Under the pieces are notes generated by a model. That model was not told the DNA's origin. It searched no databases and saw only the letters and a list, made by a program, of their open reading frames with translations. Positions 1 to 7,893 of a DNA stretch of 64,000 nt are shown here, piece after piece. The position numbers and the translations under genes were made by a program. Positions within the stretch are counted from its first letter, which is position 1. Each line of letters opens with the position of its first letter. Source of the DNA: Gammaproteobacteria bacterium (GTDB lineage Bacteria; Pseudomonadota; Gammaproteobacteria; Pseudomonadales; Azotimanducaceae); the NCBI GenBank assembly GCA_009846005.1, contig VXYL01000054.1, forward strand, positions 33,401 through 97,400, given 5' to 3'.

Positions 1-18
1 GCTTCTCCGGCGCAGGCC

Positions 19-95
19 CGTAGGGGCGATCCCTTGTGGTCGCCCGTCGGCGGCGTGTCACGGTGCCGGGCCCGGGACAAGCCCTTCCCCCACGG
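19..95. repeat. REP-like hairpin-pair repeat, copy 1
   Basis: A short palindromic element beginning CGTAGGGGCGATC, with GTGGTCGCCCG as its other arm, followed by a second motif CGGGACAAGCCCTTCCCC. The same two-part structure recurs at 63509-63590 and in part at 52030-52105, 47548-47568 and 45504-45521. It lies just downstream of the phosphotransferase gene, where such elements commonly sit. This copy is degenerate in both hairpins. The repeat is seen directly; calling it a REP-type element is inference. Confidence 0.7.
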
Positions 96-104
96 TGCTC
101 CTTT

Positions 105-1211
105 CTAGGACTCCAGCAACTGGGTCGCGTTTTGGATGAGCCTCGGCAAGCCGTCCGCGACCGTCTCCATGCGCGGATCGGTCGAGTCTCCCACCTTCCA
201 CCGGTGGTGTAGCTGCTGGACCACCGTCCCCGATTTCCAGAGCGCGAAGGCTTCGTACCAGCCGATGTCGGCGAGGTCGAGCCCGCTCTTGCTGGCATAC
301 CGTTCGGTGACTGCGGCCCGCGAAGGCAAACCTACGTGTTGCATACCGTCGTAGCTGAAACGCTTCGAGTCCTCGGTGTCGGCCGGGTCGGGCCAATAGT
401 TGAGCAGAGTGCCAATGTCGATCAGGGGATCCCCTAGCGTGGTCATATCCCAGTCGAAGAACGCCGTGACCCGGTCGGGGTCCCCGGGGTCGAAGAGGCA
501 GTTGTCGAGCTTCAAGTCGTTGTGGACGAGGGACACGCGCTGCGGCTCCGGACGGGAGTCCTCGAGGCGGGCATGGACTATGGACATCTCGGCGTCGTAG
601 CGACTATCCGCCACCAGGTCCCAGCGCTGCTTCCACCCCTTGAGCTGACGGGCGACGAAGCCGTCAGGCCTTCCGAGCCGGCCCAGATCGACCGCTTCGG
701 GGTCGAGCGTGTGGAACTCGGCGATCCGGTCGACCAACGCCATGCCGATGCGCGCGCCGATGTTGTCGTGATGGCGCATCGTGGAAGGAACCACACCACG
801 GATCACTTCGCCGCGGCGCCGTTCCATTACGAAGAAGTCGGCGCCGCCGACGCTTTGGTCGTCGCAGAATAGATAGGCCCGGGGTGCCGCATCGAAGATT
901 CGCCACAGCCGGGACAGCACGCGGTATTCGCGTTTCATGTCGTGCGCGCCGGGTGCCAGGATCCCGAACGGCGGCCGGCGCAATACCAGCTCCGATTCGC
1001 CGAATCGGATGAGATAGGTCAGGTTGGCGGAGCCGTTGGGGAACTGCAGCACTTCGAAGCGCCCGGCGGCGTCGAACACGTCGGGTGGTAGATTCCCGCG
1101 TAGGTGCGCCTCGATCCGCGGCCAATCGAGATCTTCCCCGGGTCGCACCGGCGCGAGTTCCGGCAACGCCTCGTCGGCGAACGGATCGACTTCGGTTCGT
1201 TTCAATGCCAC
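105..1211 (-). CDS. Phosphotransferase family protein (APH/ACAD10-11-like kinase fold)
   Basis: About 368 residues when started at the GTG at 1211, which is preceded by GGGGAG; an open frame continues upstream but is not typical of the family. The product has the aminoglycoside-phosphotransferase fold. The Brenner motif VHNDLKLDN, near residue 227, carries the catalytic Asp. FFDWDMTTLGDP, near residue 252, is the metal-binding DFG-like segment. An N-terminal ATP-binding lobe contains FPNGSANLTYLIRF. Close relatives are the ACAD10/11-type phosphotransferases linked to acyl-CoA metabolism, which phosphorylate hydroxy-acyl groups; antibiotic resistance is not implied. The protein is cytoplasmic, with no signal peptide. 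It is alone on its strand, with a divergent DUF222 fragment upstream. The family is certain and the substrate unknown. Confidence 0.85.
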   Translation of the reverse strand: MALKRTEVDPFADEALPELAPVRPGEDLDWPRIEAHLRGNLPPDVFDAAGRFEVLQFPNGSANLTYLIRFGESELVLRRPPFGILAPGAHDMKREYRVLSRLWRIFDAAPRAYLFCDDQSVGGADFFVMERRRGEVIRGVVPSTMRHHDNIGARIGMALVDRIAEFHTLDPEAVDLGRLGRPDGFVARQLKGWKQRWDLVADSRYDAEMSIVHARLEDSRPEPQRVSLVHNDLKLDNCLFDPGDPDRVTAFFDWDMTTLGDPLIDIGTLLNYWPDPADTEDSKRFSYDGMQHVGLPSRAAVTERYASKSGLDLADIGWYEAFALWKSGTVVQQLHHRWKVGDSTDPRMETVADGLPRLIQNATQLLES

Positions 1212-1307
1212 CTCCCCAAAGACAAGAATGACCCACCGCGCGATGCTTGTCACCGGCCGCCCAAGAGTGGCCAGGGAGTAGGCTGTGCAAAACATGTGAG
1301 ATTTCAG

Positions 1308-1335
1308 TTGACGCCCCATCTTTACTGGATATAAT
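1308..1335 (+). promoter_or_regulatory. Strong sigma-70 promoter upstream of the DUF222 fragment
   Basis: A -35 element TTGACG (1308-1313) and a perfect -10 TATAAT (1330-1335) are separated by 16 bp. The promoter points at the gene starting at 1427. The 12-mer TTGACGCCCCAT that begins at the -35 is repeated exactly at 1345-1356, 37 bp downstream, so two identical sites bracket the -10. That arrangement suggests an operator. The adjacent APH-like gene reads the other way from 1211. Confidence 0.7.
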
Positions 1336-1356
1336 CACAGTTATTTGACGCCCCAT
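1308..1356 (+). repeat. Direct repeat TTGACGCCCCAT x2 around the -10 box
   Basis: Identical 12-bp copies lie at 1308-1319 and 1345-1356, start to start 37 bp apart (about 3.5 helical turns). The first copy contains the -35 hexamer. The second copy lies downstream of the -10, in the presumed initial transcribed region. This may be a repressor binding pair or residue of a local duplication. Confidence 0.75.
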
Positions 1357-1426
1357 TCGACACCTCGGATGTCGGGTGCCGCCGAGCCGGCCGCTCCGCC
1401 GGTCGGCGACTAACGAGGAACTAGAT

Positions 1427-1846
1427 ATGAACGCCGTCGCGACATCCCTTCAACCCCTCGAATCAGTGGCCGACGATCTCGTCGCGAGTTGCCGAACCAT
1501 CTCCCGACACGGTTATCGCCTGCTCGTCCTGTTGCGGGAGTTCGACATGCGCAGGGGCTACCGCGAAGCGCGCGCAAGAGGTCGATGTGCTGCCGACAGT
1601 GCCGAGTGGCTAGATGCACGGTGCGGCATCGGACGCGACGCGGTACGCGACAAGCTCCGCGTGGCGTACGCGCTGCTCAACCTTCCGCAGATCGAGGCGG
1701 CCCTCGAACACGGGGAGCTGACTTTTCCCAAGGTTCGGGCTTTGATCGAGGTGGCGACGTTTGACAATGAAGTTGCGCTGCTCGATCGCACGCGGACGAT
1801 GACGGACGCCCAGGTCGCGAAGTACTGCCGGCAGCTCGGCGCCTAG
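1427..1846 (+). pseudogene. DUF222 (13E12-type HNH endonuclease family) N-terminal fragment
   Basis: 139 residues from the ATG at 1427 (MNAVATSLQPLES). The sequence matches the helical DUF222 domain: a basic stretch around residues 30-60, a SAEWLDARCGIGRDAVRDKL segment, and ALEHGELTFPKVRALIEVA. Full-length family members are roughly 350-450 residues and end in an HNH nuclease domain. Here the frame stops right after AKYCRQLGA, and no HNH motif is seen in the following 130 bp, so the gene looks truncated at its 3' end. It has its own strong promoter (1308-1335). DUF222-HNH genes often occur as multicopy, element-associated genes. Either a decayed remnant or a retained DNA-binding fragment is possible. 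Confidence 0.7.
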
Positions 1847-1976
1847 GTTTCGGGTCACGTCGGTTGGGAGAGCACGTAGGGGCGGGGGCGCAACAGCGAG
1901 CCAACCGTCGGAGCAATCGCGTGTAGGGGGGCTGCGCCGATATACTCGTTGTCTAGGTCAGAAGGGGAGCGCGTCC

Positions 1977-2327
1977 ATGGCGCGAATCGTTCTCTACCAC
2001 AACCCGGCGTGCAGCAAATCGCGCGCTGCCAAGGAGATACTGGAGGGTGGCGAGGTCGACTTCGATGTCGTCGAGTATTTGAAGGCGCCGTTGGGTGAGG
2101 CGGATCTTCGGCGCGTCCTTGAGTTGATCGACGACGCACCTGCAGAACTCGTCCGCAAGGATGCGAACTTCCGGGAACTTGGCCTACGAGCGGGAGACTA
2201 CACGTCGGTGGATGCCGTGGTGGCGCTTCTGCTCGAACATCCGAAGCTGATGCAACGTCCGGTCGTCGTGCGCGGTGAACGGGCGGTCATCGCTCGCCCA
2301 TCGGAGAAGGTCGAGGAACTGCTCTGA
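1977..2327 (+). CDS. arsC: ArsC-family arsenate reductase (glutaredoxin-dependent type)
   Basis: 116 residues, the usual length for the thioredoxin-fold ArsC family. The N-terminal strand-loop YHNPACSKSR has the catalytic Cys in the CSKSR context of R773-type ArsC. VRKDANFRELGL contains the arginine corresponding to Arg60, and RPVVVRGERAVIARP carries the Arg94/Arg107 equivalents. The family reduces arsenate to arsenite with glutathione and glutaredoxin; close paralogs (YffB/Spx-like) have other roles. The start ATG has GGGGAG upstream. No arsenite pump or ArsR lies nearby, so a dedicated ars operon is not supported and arsenate as the true substrate is inferred. The next gene (MFS) starts 16 bp downstream and may be co-transcribed. 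Confidence 0.85.
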   Translation: MARIVLYHNPACSKSRAAKEILEGGEVDFDVVEYLKAPLGEADLRRVLELIDDAPAELVRKDANFRELGLRAGDYTSVDAVVALLLEHPKLMQRPVVVRGERAVIARPSEKVEELL

Positions 2328-2343
2328 GCCGGGTACCCGGCAC

Positions 2344-3673
2344 GTGACCCTCGTCCTCAGCGAACAGCGCTGGCTTCGGTTCGGCGCGTTCAGCGCATTC
2401 TACTTTGCCCAAGGCGTCCCGATCGGCTTGCTGTCGGTCGCCATGCCGGCGTGGCTCGCCGAGCAGCAGGCGAGCGTCGGCGAGATTGCCTTGTTCACGT
2501 CCGTCGTGTCCATCCCGTGGGCGTTCAAGCTGGTGGCCGGTCCGTTCATGGATCGCCTGACGTTTCTCCCCATGGGGTTTCGGCGGCCTTGGGTGCTGGT
2601 CGCGCAGGCGGGTCTGACCGTGTGCCTGGTGGCAGTCGCCCTCACGCCGTTTGACGTCGGGGCGTTGGGTCCTCTCGTGGTCGTTGGATTCGCGACCAAC
2701 GCCTTCGCCGCAACCCAGGACGTCGCTGTCGACGGCATGGCGATCGATGTCCTGCCGGTTGACGAGCGAGGCAGGGCGAACGCATTCATGGCATTCGGGC
2801 AAGTTGCCGGTTCCTCGTCGTTCGGAGCGCTGTGCGGCACTTTGTTGCCGCTTGTAGGCCTTCAGCAGACCGCATCTTTGTGTGCGGCGACAGTGGCGGT
2901 CATCTTCGTATTCGTCGCCTTGGTGCGTGAGCGGCCGGGCGAACGGCTGCTGCCGTGGACCGCTGGCGAAACCGCGCAGCGCGCGGAAGCAACCGCGGCG
3001 CGGGTCGTCGACAACTTCCGTGACCTGTTGCGGGTGCTGGCGTTGCCGATGAGCGTGGTGTTGGTGGCGGCGTCGTTCGCCTACTTTCTGCGCGGCGGGC
3101 TCGTTCGCCTACTTTCTGCGCGGCGGGCTCGTTACGCCGGTGTTCGCGGCGTTTGCTGTCCAGGATCTCGGTCTATCCACTACCGAATACAGCAGATTCG
3201 TCAGCGGATTGAGCATTGCGGCAGCGGTGATCGGCGTGGCGCTAGGACCGTTCATCGACCGGTTCGGTGCGAGGCGGTTCCTCATGGGGGCGTTGATCGT
3301 CGGCGCTGTCTCTCACGCCATCGGGGGCGTGTTGGCGGAACGCACAAATGATCTCGTGGCGTTTGGCGCCGTGGCCGTTGTCGTCTACCTTGTGGGCCAA
3401 GTGGTCTTCATCACCGTGATCGCCCTGTTCATGAACCTTTGCTGGACCAAGGTTGCTGCCACGCAGTTCGCGGTCTACATGGCGCTCGCCAACGTGGGGA
3501 TCGCTACCGGCGGCTTACTCTTCGTTCCATTCGCCGACCACCTGAGTTTCGGCCAGGATTTTCTCGTCATGGCGGGCCTTTTCGTCGTGTCGGCGTTGGG
3601 GTTGGTGTTCTTCAAGGAGGGCGTCCACGCGCAGAGGCTCGAGGCACTCAAGGCTCGCGCGGCGCGGATGTAA
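2344..3673 (+). pseudogene. MFS transporter (AmpG/PAT-like), frameshifted by a 28-bp tandem duplication
   Basis: The first frame (GTG start at 2344) encodes MFS helices 1-7, beginning with SEQRWLRFGAFSAFYFAQG and including the GPFMDRLTFLPMGFRRPW loop between helices 2 and 3. At 3076-3131 a 28-bp unit is present twice in tandem, shifting the frame by +1. The first frame then runs into non-membrane sequence and stops at 3351. The second frame continues TPVFAAFAVQDLGLS and five more helices to 3673. Removing one 28-bp copy restores a continuous 433-residue protein of normal MFS length. The helix pattern resembles the AmpG-type (PAT) muropeptide or acyl-CoA permease branch; the substrate is unknown. 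Either a recent inactivating mutation or an assembly artefact. The end overlaps the convergent DUF4038 gene by 26 bp. Confidence 0.85.
3076..3131 (+). repeat. Perfect 28-bp tandem duplication inside the MFS gene
   Basis: The unit TTCGCCTACTTTCTGCGCGG... occurs at 3076-3103 and 3104-3131 without mismatch. The length is 1 mod 3, so it causes the frameshift described for the surrounding gene. Perfect identity implies a very recent slippage event or a sequencing/assembly error. Confidence 0.95.
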
Positions 3674-5033
3674 CGGGATCGTCCACTTGGTAGTGGAATC
3701 CCTTGATGTTTCGGATCGGTCGGATCGTGACCACGGTGTCGCCCCCTGCACCGGTCGCGGGCGGCTGGCGGTCTAACGGTTCGCCCTGGAGAGGCTGTAT
3801 GCCGAGCACCCGTCCGTCCGCCGGGTCGTACCAGGCCATGCCAGCGACTTCCCCGAACCAGCGCGGATCGATGGTCACCGAAACGCTCGACTCGAAATAG
3901 GCGACGGCAATCTTGGTGGCGTCGGAAATAGCCGCGTGGACCTTCTCGTGGGTGCCGAATACAGCTTGTTCCCGATCCGGAACAAGGTTGTGCCAGTCGG
4001 TCGTACCAAGGATGTTGCGCATATGGGTCGCGATGGCGACGGCGCCTGGGCGCTCGATGTCGTTGCGCCAGTGGTCGAGATTCAGCCAGTTGGTCCAGCC
4101 GCCGTAGCCTTCACCGAAGCCGCCGTGCAGGCGCGCCGCCCAGTAGTGGGCGCGGAACGCCGCACTCGTCCCGGTCTTGTGGATGCGGAAGACGCCGCCG
4201 TCGCGATCGTGTTCGTACCACGTTTCGCACAGGAACGTCGGCTTGGTTGGCGTGCGACGGTAATCGGCCTGAAGGCGCCGCACCATGGACGCCACGTCAC
4301 CGCGCTCCTGGATGGAGTGTAGGTCGAGCTCCTCGTCGAGGTGGTCGGCGCTGCTGCGTCCGGCGCGTGGATGCATGGTGACGAGTTGGGTGATCTCCGC
4401 ATCCCGAAGTCCACGATAAAGGCTTCGGTACTTGTCGACGCTGACCCGGGCCTCGTCGCCCCCGAGCACCCAGATGAGGCTGGCGTGGTTGCGATAGCGC
4501 TCCCCGAGTGTTTTGCCGATGCGGTAGTGGTCTTCCTCCGAGAAATGGCGGCTGAAGTTGCTCGCCCACAACGGGATGAAGTACGCGGCCATGCCTTTCC
4601 CGGCGAGGTAGTCGAGAACGTTGTCCACATGACGCCAGTAGGCGTCGTTGGGATGGTCGAAACGGACATCGGCGTTCGTCTTCGGCGGCTTGCCGTCGCT
4701 GTCGAAGAAAGGCGGTTCGCCGACTGCGTTGACGCGCGCCTGGCCGGTCTCGCCCTCGAAGTCCCAATGCGCCGCAGTGTCGTCGAAGGACCACGGGGTG
4801 GCCACCAACTGCAGGGCGGTGAAGCCCTGGGCGGCACGGATGTCGATGTACTCGCGGGTCTCGTCCATGTCGAGGGAGGCCAGCAACTGCCAAGGCGTGT
4901 CGGCGACGTAGTAGAACGGTTCGCCGTTCTGGAACGTCAGATAGCGACCGTTGGCGCTGACCTTCAGCGGACCGTCGAACGCAACGGTTCCTGCGCAGGA
5001 CATGCACGCGAGTACGAGTGCCAGGCGCTTCAT
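3648..5033 (-). CDS. Secreted DUF4038-domain glycosidase (apiosidase-like TIM barrel)
   Basis: 461 residues. A signal peptide (MKRLALVLACMSCAGTVAF) is followed by a start typical of the DUF4038/GH140-like family: LKVSANGRYLTFQNGEPFYYVADTPWQLL. Blades of the TIM barrel include FTALQLVATPWSF, AYFIPLWASNF and SLIWVLGGDEAR. The C-terminal 90 residues (KIAVAYFESSVSVTIDPRWF to the end) look like the beta-sandwich 'collagen-binding' domain that follows in this family. It is probably exported and cleaves a plant- or algal-type glycan; the true substrate is unknown. It stands 9 bp downstream of the LLM oxidoreductase on the same strand, so the two may share a transcript. Confidence 0.8.
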   Translation of the reverse strand: MKRLALVLACMSCAGTVAFDGPLKVSANGRYLTFQNGEPFYYVADTPWQLLASLDMDETREYIDIRAAQGFTALQLVATPWSFDDTAAHWDFEGETGQARVNAVGEPPFFDSDGKPPKTNADVRFDHPNDAYWRHVDNVLDYLAGKGMAAYFIPLWASNFSRHFSEEDHYRIGKTLGERYRNHASLIWVLGGDEARVSVDKYRSLYRGLRDAEITQLVTMHPRAGRSSADHLDEELDLHSIQERGDVASMVRRLQADYRRTPTKPTFLCETWYEHDRDGGVFRIHKTGTSAAFRAHYWAARLHGGFGEGYGGWTNWLNLDHWRNDIERPGAVAIATHMRNILGTTDWHNLVPDREQAVFGTHEKVHAAISDATKIAVAYFESSVSVTIDPRWFGEVAGMAWYDPADGRVLGIQPLQGEPLDRQPPATGAGGDTVVTIRPIRNIKGFHYQVDDPVTSAPREP

Positions 5034-5042
5034 GATCGGCGG

Positions 5043-5987
5043 CTAGCGGAACTCGGGCATGACCTCTTCGGCGAACAGCTGGGCAGGTTCCTGCGTGTCC
5101 TTGCCGAAGAACTCGATGACGAACATCGTGCAACCCAGATCGATGTGCTTCTGAATCTGTTCGGCGCAGCGCTCTGCGGTGCCCGTGATTGCCAGTGGCC
5201 CCTTGGGGTCGCCCATGTGGCCGCCGAAGATGCGCTGGGCCTGGTCGGCCATTGGACCCGCCCGGTCGGCGTCCGGCGCAATGGTGACCAGGCACTGCTG
5301 GCTGGCGACAATCTCGTCGGGATTCCGGCCGACCGCGTCGCAGTGGCGGTGCAGCACGTCGATCTTGCGGTCGAGCACGGCCTGCTGGCCAGCCAGGTTG
5401 TTCCAGATGTCGGCCTCCCGTGCGGCGATCTTCAAGGTGACCTGCTCGCCAGCGCCGCCGATCAGGATGGGCACCTTGCGCGGTGGCTTGGGTTGGCAGA
5501 CGACACCGCTTGCCTGGACGTAGTCACCATCGTAGGAGATTTCATCCTCCTCTCCCCACATCCGCTTGAACAGTTCAACCGTCTCCGCGAGCTGTTTCAA
5601 GCGTTGCCCGGTGCCGTGGAACGGCATGCCGAAGTCGGTGAATTCCCGAGGCATCCAACCGCCACCGAGTCCGGCGATGACCCGCCCGCCGGCGATGTTG
5701 TCCACCGTGGCGATGGTCTTGCCGAGTTGGGCGGGATTGCGCATCCCGGCGGGGGTTACCAGGGTGCCGAGTTCGACGCGTTCGGTGATGGCTGCGACCG
5801 CGGCGATCATCGACCACGCTTCGAGGATCGGCAGTTGCGGCGACTGCGGGCCGTAGAGGTGGTCGCAAACCCATAGCGAGTCGAAGCCCATCGACTCGAA
5901 GGCGCGTGCGGCGTCGGCGGCTGCCACCCACGGGCGTTTGATCTGCGGCAGGGTGACGCCGAAGTGGGCATTCGCGTTGGCTGTCAT
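5043..5987 (-). CDS. LLM-class flavin-dependent oxidoreductase (F420/FMN luciferase-like)
   Basis: 314 residues from the ATG at 5987, chosen because TCGAGGA lies just upstream and the product then begins HFGVTLPQIKRPWVAAADAA as family members do. Luciferase-like TIM-barrel features are visible: MGFDSLWVCDHLYGP, VELGTLVTPAGMRNPAQLGK, GGRVIAGLGGGW and KVPILIGGAGEQ. This branch (TIGR036xx-type LLM proteins) usually uses F420 or FMN for an unidentified oxidation. It is cytoplasmic. A divergent NHL protein gene starts 74 bp away, so the intergenic region holds both promoters. Substrate and cofactor cannot be decided from sequence. Confidence 0.85.
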   Translation of the reverse strand: MTANANAHFGVTLPQIKRPWVAAADAARAFESMGFDSLWVCDHLYGPQSPQLPILEAWSMIAAVAAITERVELGTLVTPAGMRNPAQLGKTIATVDNIAGGRVIAGLGGGWMPREFTDFGMPFHGTGQRLKQLAETVELFKRMWGEEDEISYDGDYVQASGVVCQPKPPRKVPILIGGAGEQVTLKIAAREADIWNNLAGQQAVLDRKIDVLHRHCDAVGRNPDEIVASQQCLVTIAPDADRAGPMADQAQRIFGGHMGDPKGPLAITGTAERCAEQIQKHIDLGCTMFVIEFFGKDTQEPAQLFAEEVMPEFR

Positions 5988-6060
5988 GGATTCCTCGAGA
6001 GTTGCGGTCGGGGTGCGGGGCCAGCGTATCATCAAGTGCGGCTCTATTAGGGACACCCAC

Positions 6061-7032
6061 ATGGCGCAGATCGAGTTCGAGGTCGTCGAGGGATGGGAGA
6101 AGCTGCCCCAGGGTTGGAGCTTCGTCGAGGTCGCGGGGGTGGCGACGGACTCCAGGGATCGGGTCTATGCGTTCAACCGGGGCGAACATCCGATGATCGT
6201 GTTCGATGCCGACGGCAATTTCCTCGATGCGTGGGGCGAGGGCGTGTTCGCCAATGCCCACGGCATCTACATCGGTCCGGACGACCGCATCTACGCGGCC
6301 GACAACGTCGATCACACGGTACGCATCTTCACGCCGGACGGGAAGCTGCTGCGGACACTCGGCGAGAAGGACAAGCCCGCCGAAACCGGGTTCGTGCCGG
6401 GGCGATCGGCCGTGCAATTCGGCGGGGGACCCTTCAACCGCGTGACCAACGTGGCGCTGTCAAGCGCAGGTGAAATGTACGTGGCGGACGGCTATGGCAA
6501 CGCCCGGGTCCACAAGTTCTCGGCTGCTGGGGACTACCAGTTCTCCTGGGGCGAACCGGGCCGCGGCCCGGGCGAGTTCCGCCTGCCGCACGCCATCGCC
6601 GTGGATCGCGACAATACCGTCTACGTCGCGGATCGGGAGAACTCGCGTATCCAGGTGTTCAAGGCCAACGGCGACTACGTCAAGGAATGGGACCACATCG
6701 TCCGACCCGACGACCTCTACATCGACGATGACGACATCCTCTACGTGGCCGAACTGGGCGAGATCGCGGGGCAGAGCCCGGACCACGAGATCCTGCCGCA
6801 TACTCCCCATGCGCGGGTGACGGTCATGGACCTGGACGGCGAGGTCATCACCCGCTTCGGTGGCAGGGATCCGGTGCGACCGGGCAATTTCTTCGCCCCC
6901 CACGGCATCTGGTCCGACTCCAAGGGCGACCTTTACGTCTCCGAAGTCGTCTACAGCGGCGGCGGCAACCGGGGCCTCGTGCCGCTCGACTGTCACTCGC
7001 TGCAGAAATTCGCGCGTATCCGGGGCGAGTGA
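6061..7032 (+). CDS. NHL-repeat beta-propeller protein (peptidyl-alpha-hydroxyglycine lyase-like)
   Basis: 323 residues from the ATG at 6061. Repeats of about 45-55 residues follow the NHL pattern, for example VATDSRDRVYAFNRGEHPMI, AHGIYIGPDDRIYAADN, FRLPHAIAVDRDNTVYVADR and FAPHGIWSDSKGDLYVSE, making a six-bladed propeller. Database relatives are commonly labelled peptidylglycine alpha-amidating lyase, but that activity is unproven in bacteria and no partner monooxygenase is present here. There is no signal peptide. Its stop overlaps the GTG of the glutaminyl cyclase gene (GTGA), so the two are translationally coupled. The fold is certain and the activity open. Confidence 0.85.
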   Translation: MAQIEFEVVEGWEKLPQGWSFVEVAGVATDSRDRVYAFNRGEHPMIVFDADGNFLDAWGEGVFANAHGIYIGPDDRIYAADNVDHTVRIFTPDGKLLRTLGEKDKPAETGFVPGRSAVQFGGGPFNRVTNVALSSAGEMYVADGYGNARVHKFSAAGDYQFSWGEPGRGPGEFRLPHAIAVDRDNTVYVADRENSRIQVFKANGDYVKEWDHIVRPDDLYIDDDDILYVAELGEIAGQSPDHEILPHTPHARVTVMDLDGEVITRFGGRDPVRPGNFFAPHGIWSDSKGDLYVSEVVYSGGGNRGLVPLDCHSLQKFARIRGE

Positions 7033-7862
7033 CCGCGTCGCTGTCCGTGCCTCGCTACGCCGTGGCCATGCTCGGACGAGTATCCGCGTTGTGCGTGCTG
7101 GGCATGGCATTTCACGCCGCTGCGGTGGAGTCGTTGGCCGTCAGGGTGCACCGTACGTTCCCGCACGACCCTTCGGCATTCACCCAGGGTCTCTTGTGGT
7201 GGCAGGGCAAGCTCTACGAGAGCACCGGACGGCGCGGCAAGTCCGAACTGCGCCGAATCGACCCGGACACGGGGACCGTCGAGCACCGGGTGCGGATTCC
7301 GGTGCTGTTCTTCGGCGAGGGGCTCGCCCGAGCGGGACAGCGCCTGGTCATGCTGACCTGGAAGGCCAACCAGGCGTTGGAGTTCGGGCTGCCGGACCTC
7401 CCCCGCCTCGGAACGCTCAGCTACCGGGGCGAAGGCTGGGGGCTTTGCCATGACGGCGACCGTTTCATCATGAGCGATGGTTCCGAGGTGTTGAGCTTCC
7501 GGGACAGCGAGTCGTTCGCTCTCCTCGGACGGATATCGGTAACCTTCGAAGGGTCGCCGTTCGCCAACCTGAACGAGTTGGAATGCGTCCACGGCGCGGT
7601 CTACGCCAACGTCTTCCAACGCGACATCATCGTACGAATCGACCCCGTGACGGGACGGGTCACCGCTCGGGTCGACGCGACGGGTCTCCGCGTCGCGGCG
7701 CAGGCCGAAGGTGCCGACGTGCTGAACGGCATCGCCTATGCTCCCGAACTCGATCGATTCTTCGTCACCGGCAAGCTGTGGCCCGCCATGTTCGAAGTGG
7801 CGTTTGTCGACGAGTCCGGCCAAACGCCTCCGATGGATCAGAGGACTGGCGTCGAGGATTGA
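7029..7862 (+). CDS. Glutaminyl-peptide cyclotransferase (plant/bacterial beta-propeller type)
   Basis: 277 residues with a GTG start overlapping the upstream stop codon. A hydrophobic N-terminus (VSALCVLGMAFHAAAVES) looks like a signal peptide, so the enzyme is probably periplasmic. Family hallmarks in order: FPHDPSAFTQGLLW, LYESTGRRGKS, RLVMLTWKANQALEF, GEGWGLCHDG, FANLNELECVHGAVYANVF, DVLNGIAYAPELDRFFVTGK and LWPAMFEV. These match the five-bladed propeller glutamine cyclotransferase that converts N-terminal Gln to pyroglutamate; catalytic Glu lies in the NELE segment. Length is normal (about 260). An ATG further in (7068) is a possible alternative start. Confidence 0.9.
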   Translation: MTASLSVPRYAVAMLGRVSALCVLGMAFHAAAVESLAVRVHRTFPHDPSAFTQGLLWWQGKLYESTGRRGKSELRRIDPDTGTVEHRVRIPVLFFGEGLARAGQRLVMLTWKANQALEFGLPDLPRLGTLSYRGEGWGLCHDGDRFIMSDGSEVLSFRDSESFALLGRISVTFEGSPFANLNELECVHGAVYANVFQRDIIVRIDPVTGRVTARVDATGLRVAAQAEGADVLNGIAYAPELDRFFVTGKLWPAMFEVAFVDESGQTPPMDQRTGVED

Positions 7863-7893
7863 TCGCGGCTTTCGGGGATGCGCTGGATCCGCG

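Noticed and set aside
105..1211. Aminoglycoside resistance for the APH-fold protein
   Set aside because: Sequence resembles the ACAD10/11-type phosphotransferases of acyl-CoA metabolism, not aminoglycoside kinases.
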